A DNA stretch of 44,100 nucleotides from a virus, in IMG/VR virus record IMGVR_UViG_3300030101_003761, positions 1-44,100 of that record. One strand, written 5' to 3'. The notes under the pieces were generated by a model. It saw only the letters and a list, made by a program, of their open reading frames with translations. It did not search any database and had not been told where the DNA came from. A program made the translations under genes and the position numbers. Below, piece after piece: positions 23,348-31,100 of this stretch (position 1 is its first letter; the number at the start of each line of letters is the position of its first letter).

Positions 23348-23351
23348 CGGT

Positions 23352-23642
23352 ATGAGAGCTAAAAAGCGAGATCCAAAGGTTGGAACAGGCAAGAAACCCA
23401 AGGGTTCTGGCAGAAGGCTTTATACAGATGAGAATCCTAAAGACACAGTTAGGATTAAGTTTGCTACTCCTGCTGACGCAAGAGCTACTGTTGCTAAAGT
23501 AAAAAAAATCAATAAGCCTTTTGCAAGAAAGATTCAGATCTTAACTGTTGGCGAACAGAGGGCTAAGGTTATGAAGAAGAATGAGGTGGCCGCTATATTT
23601 AGAAGAGGCAAGGAGGCTTTGCGTAAAGATAGACGATCATGA
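23352..23642 (+). CDS. small basic protein, 96 aa
   Basis: Lysine/arginine-rich throughout (MRAKKRDPKVGTGKKPKGSG; RRLYTDENPKDTVRIKF), with a short alpha/beta core (ATPADARATVAKVKKINKPF; RKIQILTVGEQRAKVMKKNE) and a basic helix at the end. The last part resembles small DNA-associated phage proteins. It is transcribed from a leaderless-type promoter after the capsid terminator. No family is recognised. Confidence 0.7.
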   Translation: MRAKKRDPKVGTGKKPKGSGRRLYTDENPKDTVRIKFATPADARATVAKVKKINKPFARKIQILTVGEQRAKVMKKNEVAAIFRRGKEALRKDRRS

Positions 23643-23658
23643 GTACTGATAAAATTAG

Positions 23659-23666
23659 TATATTTG
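23659..23666 (+). promoter_or_regulatory. Bacteroidetes -7 promoter element TATATTTG
   Basis: An exact match 20 nt upstream of the ATG at 23687, in the short gap after the basic gene. Confidence 0.6.
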
Positions 23667-23686
23667 TGTGCAGTTGAATTTACTTG

Positions 23687-24976
23687 ATGAAATTTTTTCT
23701 CTTTAATATATCTGATGTTTCGTCAGCGAGTACGAGAAACTCTGACGATGGGCTTGGTATCAGCACAATATCTATACCAGCTAACAAGCTATGCAACATC
23801 ACTGCGTCTGAAGGCTTCATCAATCTCACATTCGATGATGCTGGGATCTACGAGGAGTCCTTTATGAACCCAGGCGAGGCCATTGAAAAGGTAAATATTA
23901 CCGTGGCTGCTGTAAAGTCTCGTGAAACGCAGCTCATAGAAGACATACTCAACTTCATATCTCTAAACAACAACGTCTTTGTCATGAAGTTTGATGCCGT
24001 AAACAAGGTGTCAAACTTTAGGTTCTCGGATGTTACAAGCCCGCTCAACTTGTCCGTAAAGGTTTCTAGCATGCCTGTAAACATGGAGACAGGTAGGCTG
24101 TCTGTTGGTTCGGATGCAGAAGAATATCAAGACACTATAGCTGGGATTAACTTTAGAGGAAATCTACCTGCACTTGACTTCAATCACGAAGGGCTAACAA
24201 TCTACTCTGCTGGGGACGAAATAACTTCTTGGGTTAACGCTGGCACAGCGGGATCAACTCACAATATATCCTCCAATAGCGGAGACCCTAGCTGCTCAGA
24301 AGACGCTGCGTTTAGCAATCTGTCAAAGAAATCTGCAAACCTAACTGGAAATGATGAACACTTTATTGTTCCTGGTTTTACTGCGGTTGACGACTACACG
24401 CTCTACATAGTTCTTGGAACAACTATTCCGCCTATGTGTGTTTATGGAGATGCGGCTGGGCAGACAGTTGGTTTTGGAGCCCGATATCCTTCTGGTACAG
24501 ATTTTACTGTAACTAATGTGATTGACAGAAGGTATGCATTCTCTGTGCGTCACAATGGTATCGAGGGGGCCGTAGCTACTACTCAAACAGATAATACTGA
24601 TAACGGGACTGTGTCTTATAAATGGCCAGATTCTCAGATACAGAATTACGTTGTGGCTGAATCAGAGCCAGAGGTATTTATCGTTAGGAGAGATAAGAAC
24701 TTCAATATGTTTCTCCATAATAAAAATGGAGACATCATAGGATTTATCCCATCAAAAACCAAAAAAGAACTCCCCTACCTGACAGCAAATTCTGCATTTA
24801 GAACAGATGGAAGCCTGTTAATCGAAAGACTGGGTACCGTAAAGGATTTGACCTCACTCCCTGGAGGCATTGGGTTTAGAGGATACATTGGCCGCTTTGG
24901 GGTAATACCTCAAGACATCGGCGTCTCTAAGGCCCGCCTGCTTGCGCAGGACTTGTTTAAATTTTACAAACCTTAA
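23687..24976 (+). CDS. structural protein with LamG-like C-terminal half, 429 aa
   Basis: I use the ATG at 23687 (MKFFLFNISDVSSASTRNSD) rather than the TTG one codon earlier. The N-terminal 130 residues read as a beta/alpha adaptor domain. From about residue 155 (GNLPALDFNHEGLTIYSAGD, then EITSWVNAGTAG) the pattern fits a concanavalin/LamG-like beta sandwich, with YTLYIVLGTT, FLHNKNGDIIGFIPS and a closing FRGYIGRFGVIPQD followed by a helix, as in carbohydrate-binding virion proteins. It probably sits on the capsid or tail surface. Confidence 0.65.
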   Translation: MKFFLFNISDVSSASTRNSDDGLGISTISIPANKLCNITASEGFINLTFDDAGIYEESFMNPGEAIEKVNITVAAVKSRETQLIEDILNFISLNNNVFVMKFDAVNKVSNFRFSDVTSPLNLSVKVSSMPVNMETGRLSVGSDAEEYQDTIAGINFRGNLPALDFNHEGLTIYSAGDEITSWVNAGTAGSTHNISSNSGDPSCSEDAAFSNLSKKSANLTGNDEHFIVPGFTAVDDYTLYIVLGTTIPPMCVYGDAAGQTVGFGARYPSGTDFTVTNVIDRRYAFSVRHNGIEGAVATTQTDNTDNGTVSYKWPDSQIQNYVVAESEPEVFIVRRDKNFNMFLHNKNGDIIGFIPSKTKKELPYLTANSAFRTDGSLLIERLGTVKDLTSLPGGIGFRGYIGRFGVIPQDIGVSKARLLAQDLFKFYKP

Positions 24977-24987
24977 TTCATTTTAAT

Positions 24988-25833
24988 ATGACTACTAAAA
25001 CAAAAAGGTCACCTGGGCGACCCAAGTCCCAGCCAGTTGCTGCACCAGTTGCGGTTGCAGAGCCACCAAAAAAGGCGACACCTAAGAAACAAAAGCCTAT
25101 TCGCAAAAAGCAAAACGCAAGTATTGCTACTGAATACGAAATTAAAAAAGGTGGAGGCATTGTCTTTATGTTGCCCCAAAAAGGCGTCACTATTTACGAT
25201 GAGGAAAAAGACACTGTTCGTGAAATTAGATACTGCCCTAACGAGCCATCTATCTTTGTTGACGAGCAATCAGAAAATGCAGTTCGTAAATCTGTTTCGT
25301 TTAGTGAGGGTAGACTTTTTGTGCCAAGAGAACAGCCAAATCTTAAAAAGTTTTTAGATCTCCACCCTGCAAACAAAGCAAACGGAGGCACCGTCTTTAA
25401 TGTCGTTGATAAAACACAGGACGCCGCAAAGGAGCTAGAGAAGGAGTTTGCTGTTTCTGACGCTGTGTCAATCGTAAGAGATAGAGACATCAACGATCTA
25501 TTAGCTATTGCTTTGTATTATGGTATCAATATCAACTCTAATACGTCAGAGATCCGATACAATCTACTAAGGATTGCTAAGTCTAAACCCATTGAATTCA
25601 TGCAGTCCCTGGATTCACCAGAAGTTACTTGCAGGTCTTCTATCAAGCAGGCGGCAGAGTATCAAATCATCTCTCTCAAGCCGAGCGGTGTATACTGGTT
25701 TGATTCAAACGGACTTATCGTTTCTGTGCCTGCGGGTATGGATGCGGTAGACGTTATGGTCAGATTCTGCCTCACGGAGAAGGGCGCTTCTACCCTATCG
25801 ATTATCGAAGAGAAGCTTGAAAGACTGTCATAG
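24988..25833 (+). CDS. virion-associated protein with basic Pro/Ala-rich N-terminus, 281 aa
   Basis: Residues 1-50 are low-complexity and basic (TKTKRSPGRPKSQPVAAPVA ... KKATPKKQKPIRKKQ), with an AT-hook-like GRPK. A folded alpha/beta part follows (IFVDEQSENAVRKSVSF; LFVPREQPNLKKFLDLHPAN), then helices and a C-terminal domain (PSGVYWFDSNGLIVSVPAG). The FVDEQ...F..G.L.VP....L..FL..HP pattern recurs in unnamed structural-block proteins of large phages. The function is unknown; the tail could bind DNA in the head. Confidence 0.65.
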   Translation: MTTKTKRSPGRPKSQPVAAPVAVAEPPKKATPKKQKPIRKKQNASIATEYEIKKGGGIVFMLPQKGVTIYDEEKDTVREIRYCPNEPSIFVDEQSENAVRKSVSFSEGRLFVPREQPNLKKFLDLHPANKANGGTVFNVVDKTQDAAKELEKEFAVSDAVSIVRDRDINDLLAIALYYGININSNTSEIRYNLLRIAKSKPIEFMQSLDSPEVTCRSSIKQAAEYQIISLKPSGVYWFDSNGLIVSVPAGMDAVDVMVRFCLTEKGASTLSIIEEKLERLS

Positions 25834-25842
25834 ATTATTGCG

Positions 25843-25850
25843 TATTTTTG
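25843..25850 (+). promoter_or_regulatory. -7 element TATTTTTG, 4 nt from ATG (leaderless)
   Basis: TATTTTTG-CTTT-ATG at 25855, the same spacing as at 23340 and 26482. Confidence 0.6.
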
Positions 25851-25854
25851 CTTT

Positions 25855-26421
25855 ATGCTAGGACTAAATCAAACTTCATCGTCTTCTGGGGCACTTGCAG
25901 AAGTGTTCCCTTTGGTTGAATACACTAGTGATTTTTCTGCTGGTGTAGATTCATTCAGTAAAGAGTTTGACCCTAGCGGAGTCGCTACTTTGGCTGGGAA
26001 TACAGACGCCCATGGAAAAACTGATGTGTTAAGTATTACCTGGAGGGGAAATGAAGATGATGGTCTTTTTTATGTGACTAGATCTTTTTCAGACCTCTCT
26101 GCACAACAGCAACTTAACTCATACATGACATTTCGAGCTGATATATACTATGAATTCGCAGCTTCTGGTCCCGTGCAGACATATGTTCAGGCTGGTAATG
26201 CAATAAGCAGTACAGTATCTTTAATTACTAAAGACGGAAATTCGTTTCAAAATGTAAATGTTGGCGAATGGACAACAGTTCAGGGTCAGTTGCATATGAA
26301 CACTGCTACATCACTTGACAATCTTTTAAGAATTGGATTTGTAGACAGTGCTGACGCACCTGTAAGTGGAGACAAGATGTACATACACAACGTGGTATTT
26401 ATTTTTGAAGACAGAAGTTAA
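25855..26421 (+). CDS. beta-sandwich virion protein, 188 aa
   Basis: After a Ser-rich start (MLGLNQTSSSSGALAEVFPL) the protein has the alternating pattern of a jelly-roll or carbohydrate-binding-module fold: VLSITWRGNEDDGLFYVTRS, MTFRADIYYEFAASGPVQTY, VNVGEWTTVQGQLHMNTATS and MYIHNVVFIFED. This resembles CBM-like modules that decorate phage heads or tails. It is a single-gene unit, with a leaderless-type promoter in front and a strong terminator behind. Confidence 0.65.
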   Translation: MLGLNQTSSSSGALAEVFPLVEYTSDFSAGVDSFSKEFDPSGVATLAGNTDAHGKTDVLSITWRGNEDDGLFYVTRSFSDLSAQQQLNSYMTFRADIYYEFAASGPVQTYVQAGNAISSTVSLITKDGNSFQNVNVGEWTTVQGQLHMNTATSLDNLLRIGFVDSADAPVSGDKMYIHNVVFIFEDRS

Positions 26422-26450
26422 TAGTATTTTTTCATTATTCATATTGAAAG

Positions 26451-26480
26451 AGCCGCCTGAAAGGGCGGCTTTTTTATTTC
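26451..26480 (+). terminator. strong rho-independent terminator
   Basis: AGCCGCC (26451-26457) and GGCGGCT (26464-26470) form a 7-bp GC-rich stem, followed by TTTTTATTTC. It ends the 25855 unit and is followed at once by a TATATTTG promoter. Confidence 0.9.
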
Positions 26481-26481
26481 T

Positions 26482-26489
26482 TATATTTG
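26482..26489 (+). promoter_or_regulatory. -7 element TATATTTG, 4 nt from ATG (leaderless)
   Basis: TATATTTG-GGGT-ATG at 26494. It drives the connector and tail genes from 26494 onward. Confidence 0.65.
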
Positions 26490-26493
26490 GGGT

Positions 26494-27276
26494 ATGGTAA
26501 ATATTGTTGATGTATATAACGCTGTCAGGGACCTCTGCAATAAAGATCAACGAGGATTCGTCACACCAGAAGTATTTAGCACTTTTGCTGGCATAGCACA
26601 GCAGAACGTCTTTAACGAGATGTTCCAAGAATTAATTACGGCAAACAAAGCTAGAAAGGGCGGGATTGATCCAGCTCGTGATAAGTCTTTGTACAAGATG
26701 GTAGAGGAGGATCTAGCCTATTTCATTACGACTAGGGATTTGAGTGACGCAACCCCAGAGCCAGAAGATTACGATGATGAGGAAGAAGGACCTTATGTAG
26801 ACCCTGCCGATGAGGGGGCTAGTACCTTTAAAAAGCCCAAAGACTTAGCAAGGATCATTAGTATTAAATCTCAACAAACAGATACTAATCTTGATTTGAT
26901 CTACAATTCTGAGACAGCGGAAAGGGTTCTGAGAAGCAACTTGTCTGCTCCGACTGTAGAGTTCCCTGTAGCAATCATCTCAAATGTCATAGAGGTGTTC
27001 CCATTTGAATTGAACAGCGTTTTTCTTAAATACTACAGGCAGCCTAAATCAATCAACCTTATCACTGGTGCTATAGACTTCAACTCTACACCAGTATATG
27101 TGGAGATGGAGGCAGGTGCGAATATTACTGTTCCAGATGTGATAAACTCTAGGCACTTTGAGTTACCTGATCATTACAAGAACGAATTAATTGTTGAAAT
27201 AGCTAAGATGATTGGTATCAGATTGAGAGATAGCTACCTATCTAGCTTTGCTATTGCAGAAGAAAAAGCTGAATAA
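26494..27276 (+). CDS. head-tail connector / ring protein, 260 aa
   Basis: A helical N-terminus (VDVYNAVRDLCNKDQRGFVT; FSTFAGIAQQNVFNEMFQEL) is typical of the collar or ring proteins that stack beneath the portal in crAss-like podoviruses. An acidic linker (PEPEDYDDEEEGPYVDPADE) and a beta-rich part (VIEVFPFELNSVFLKYYRQP) follow, then a helix (DHYKNELIVEIAKMIGIRL). It is coupled to the next gene by a 1-nt overlap. Assignment is by position, size and sequence feel. Confidence 0.65.
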   Translation: MVNIVDVYNAVRDLCNKDQRGFVTPEVFSTFAGIAQQNVFNEMFQELITANKARKGGIDPARDKSLYKMVEEDLAYFITTRDLSDATPEPEDYDDEEEGPYVDPADEGASTFKKPKDLARIISIKSQQTDTNLDLIYNSETAERVLRSNLSAPTVEFPVAIISNVIEVFPFELNSVFLKYYRQPKSINLITGAIDFNSTPVYVEMEAGANITVPDVINSRHFELPDHYKNELIVEIAKMIGIRLRDSYLSSFAIAEEKAE

Positions 27277-28172
27277 TGGCATTTGAAGATGTATCAACCA
27301 AGGGGATGAACTATACCACCCTGCGTCAAGTAATTGATGACTACCTCATCACTATGGATGGTGATGATTATGCGAGTAACGCATCTGATGCGGCAATAAG
27401 AAATATTGCTCTTCGTGGTTTGCGTGAGTTTGGTTTTGATGTTACTGCAAGAGTAAAGTCCATCAAAAGAACTGTCGAATCAAACAACACTGTAACTCTT
27501 CCTGACGATTACGTCGATCTTGTAAAGCTTGGCGTTGTTGATGGAGAGGGTATTTTGAGAGTCTTTAATCAAAACAAAAATGTAAATTACTCTAGAAGGA
27601 TTCTACAAGACACCAGCGCTGATCCAAACGAGCCACAATCTGTTATTGCAGATACTGTCTTGACGACAGATAGCGATGCGGGTCCTCTTGATCTTGCCAA
27701 CAACTTAATTCTAAATAGAGAGGATGACAAGGGCGCCACAAGTTCTTCTACTCCAGACAGCGGCGATCTTGACTTTTACGTATTTGAAAACTATCTCTTC
27801 CAGGGAGGCCTTGGCAGGTTGTATGGCGCTGGGGGAGGTTACGCTCCAGGCGAGTATAGAATCAACCTTGATCAAAACAGAATTGAGATTGCTACAGATT
27901 CAGAAACTGGAGATGTGGTTTTAGAATATATCTCTGACGAAGCGAGATCTACAAATCCAGTTGTGCATGTCTACGCGGAGGAGGCTTTACGTTGCTATAT
28001 CTACTACAAACTTTGTGAGCGCAAGTCTACTATACCTTCTAACGAAAAGCTAAGAGCGAGGGCAGAGTATTACAATGAAAGAAGAAAAGCTAAAGCTAGG
28101 CTTTCAAGCTTCACGAAAGAGGAGGCACTCAAGACTATTCGTAAGAACTTCAGACTAGCACCTAAGTATTAA
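27276..28172 (+). CDS. head-tail connector / ring protein, 298 aa
   Basis: The N-terminal half has MNYTTLRQVIDDYLITMDGD followed by DAAIRNIALRGLREFGFDVT and VTLPDDYVDLVKLGVVDGEG. This is the helical-plus-DYVD pattern of T7 gp11/P22 gp4-type tail adaptors as found in crAss-like phages. The C-terminal half has VVLEYISDEARSTNPVVHVY and EALRCYIYYKLCERKSTIPS. The gene is joined by TAATG overlaps to both neighbours, so these proteins are probably made in a fixed ratio. Confidence 0.7.
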   Translation: MAFEDVSTKGMNYTTLRQVIDDYLITMDGDDYASNASDAAIRNIALRGLREFGFDVTARVKSIKRTVESNNTVTLPDDYVDLVKLGVVDGEGILRVFNQNKNVNYSRRILQDTSADPNEPQSVIADTVLTTDSDAGPLDLANNLILNREDDKGATSSSTPDSGDLDFYVFENYLFQGGLGRLYGAGGGYAPGEYRINLDQNRIEIATDSETGDVVLEYISDEARSTNPVVHVYAEEALRCYIYYKLCERKSTIPSNEKLRARAEYYNERRKAKARLSSFTKEEALKTIRKNFRLAPKY

Positions 28173-31100
28173 TGATTGATAAGGTAATACCACAGAGATT
28201 AAACTCTGATGTAGACTCTAGGTTTCGGCCATCAACAGATATGATTGATGCGCTTAACATCGTATTCAATGAGAGTTACAAGGGGAATGCAGCAGCGGCT
28301 GGGAACACTGCATCTAACGATTTCTCTGGTGACTCTGGTGTTATAAAGCCTACGCCTTCGAACAGAAGCATAGAGGACATTTTTCTTTTTCAAAATGTAA
28401 GTATGCCCACGCCTGCAAACAGCAGTTTTGTAAGGGTGATAGGCTCTGTTTCTGATGAGCTTTTTAATATCATATACTTCTTCGCTTGGTCCAGCAACTC
28501 AAGTGAGATGGGTATCTACGCATGGGATGGAGATGGTATTTTACCTGGCACTCCTGCGCCAGGATCTTACGTAAGGGTTTACACGTCACCAAAGTTTAAC
28601 TTCCCGAGTGATGGATTTGTAAAAGCTGATGTCGTTCACATTGGTCAACGTGAAGACATAAATATTACCTCAAGTAGAATAAGAAATACTATAGTCTACT
28701 TTACGGACAATAGGAATGAGCCCAAGAAGATAAACGTCTATGACGTTATGGAGGCCAACCTAAACTCTTACAACGACCTTGACATACTGGACATGATCAC
28801 AGCGTGTCCTAAAACTCCATTGACGCCAATAGAGTTTGAATTCAACTTTGACCCAGATAGAGACGCATCAAACTTTCAAAGTATCCCAGGCTTACAGTTT
28901 GCCTATCAATATGTATACAAAGGTGATGTAGAAAGTGCTCTTTCCACTTACTCAAAGTTAGCTGTACCCACAGCTTACCTTGCTGTTGGTGTTGTCTCAG
29001 GAACAACGATCTTAGAAAATCGTTGTGTGCTTACCATACCGAGAGGCACAAGAGAAGTTCAATCTATTAACTTGCTCACCAGGTATGGCAATCGTGGATT
29101 ATGGAGATTGGTTGATGAGATTGTTGTTCAGAATCAAGAGTCACCGTTTTACGATGCCCTTGGCGACATAACTTACAACTACTATAACGATAGAATCCTT
29201 ATCCCTATTCCAGATGAGAGGGCTAATATGCCATTTAGCAACCTTCCTAGGGTTGCTCAGGCTCAAAGCGTTATTTCTGACAGGCTTCTTTATGGTAATT
29301 ATGTAGAGGGATATCCCGACGTTCCTGTATCTGGCACAGCGGCCCCCGTATACAATGACACGCCGTCTTCACAAGGTTTGTCTTTAAATATTGAGGTTAC
29401 TCCAATTATGAATCAGCTTTTGGCTAGGCCTACCTCTGGCACTGCTGATGAACAAAACATATACAATAAGCTTGGGACAAATAGAGTCGCTGGATACAAG
29501 ATACATCTTAGCAGCGTACCAACGGACTTCCTTCAGTCACAGTCTATAGTATCTATTAGCTTCACCGTCTCCCCAGATGCAAACTTTCATTTTTACAATC
29601 AGCACAGATCGTATCACGGAAGCAACGAATCTGGTCTTTTTGGGGGATTGTATCACAGTTCTGAGACTTTGGACAACATAAACAATCCTGCACCCTATGA
29701 GGGCTTAAATACAGATCTGTATCAAAATGGAAGAAAATACTTTGGGATCAATGCAGGTGTCAAGTTTCTTGATGGAAATGATAATCAATCATACAATAAG
29801 TGGAGCTATCAGGGGTGGTCGGTATCTGATGACGGAACGGGTCTTGAGGGGCAAGTTGGGGGTGTTATAGATGTCGCGTATGGTACATCTGCAGCCAATC
29901 CATTTATTATAGAGGCAAAGCCTTTAACATTTTCTGTTACAATACAAACCAACTACGATACCACTAACCCCCGAGAAAATATAAGGGATGCCATATATCA
30001 CTTTCTTACGGGGGAGGTAGCGATGCCCAATAATGGCACTGAAGATTTTGCAAGTGAGGTTACATCGACTCAGAACACCTCTTCCTACAGCATTGATTTA
30101 GATATTTCAAATGGCCAAAAAATACTTGCTCAATCTGGTACTGATTATAGAAAACAATTAATAGTTGGCCTTATACCAGTCGCCGAAAACGGAGCGCCTT
30201 CACAGGCTGGCGAACCCGTGGGTTATTTTATTGTCGATAAAGCGGATGTTACGTTTGGTCTAAAGGCATTTAGGTATATGGAAGCGTATCATGATACTCT
30301 ACCCCAAGATGCTAATTGTTACATTGGTTTAGACTTACGTGATCTTTCTAATGTAAGTACTATGACTTGCGTCCCGTATGTTCCCGCCAATAACCATTTT
30401 GCAGCTAGAGTTTCCGCTGACGTTGTAAATATTGAAAATGGCAATCTATTCATTGGGGCTATGCCTCTTAACTTGATTAACGGTAACATCGAGTATTGGA
30501 CGGTCTTTGGTGAAAACTTTATGCAAAATCAAGACCCGTCGCTTTTAAATGTGTTTATTCCAGAAGGCGAGTCTTACAATCCAACATTTCAAGACAATTT
30601 TGGGGATGTAGACTTTAACGACCCTAGAAATATGTATTTCTTTGGTGAGAGTGAGTACGAAAGTGTTGTTAACGAACAGCAGACTAACACTCTTTTCTAC
30701 CCATCGAACGTGAGTCACAGTGATTTTGGGCTATCAATCTGTCCAGCGGGATACAAAGAAGGACGAGGGAATTTTTGCCTAGGGTTTTTAGTTGACGCTT
30801 CTGGCAGCACTGGCGCACCATTAAATCTCATAAACACGAGTGATGATATATATGATTATTACAGTGTTAGCGAAGGGTTAGATTCAGATTTAGCAAGAGC
30901 TAACTCTGTCTTTTCTTTAGTCGATGGGGAGGGTGGCCCTGGCTATAGAGTAAACAAAACTGGAATTGGAGAGAAGGTTTCTTGGGGAAGTATATGTCCA
31001 TACGTATTGTTTTTAGGCGACATCCATGACAGATTAATTATCAACAGAGATGAATTAGGATACCCTGGCTCATTTCTTCTTGAAACAAACCTTAACCCCG

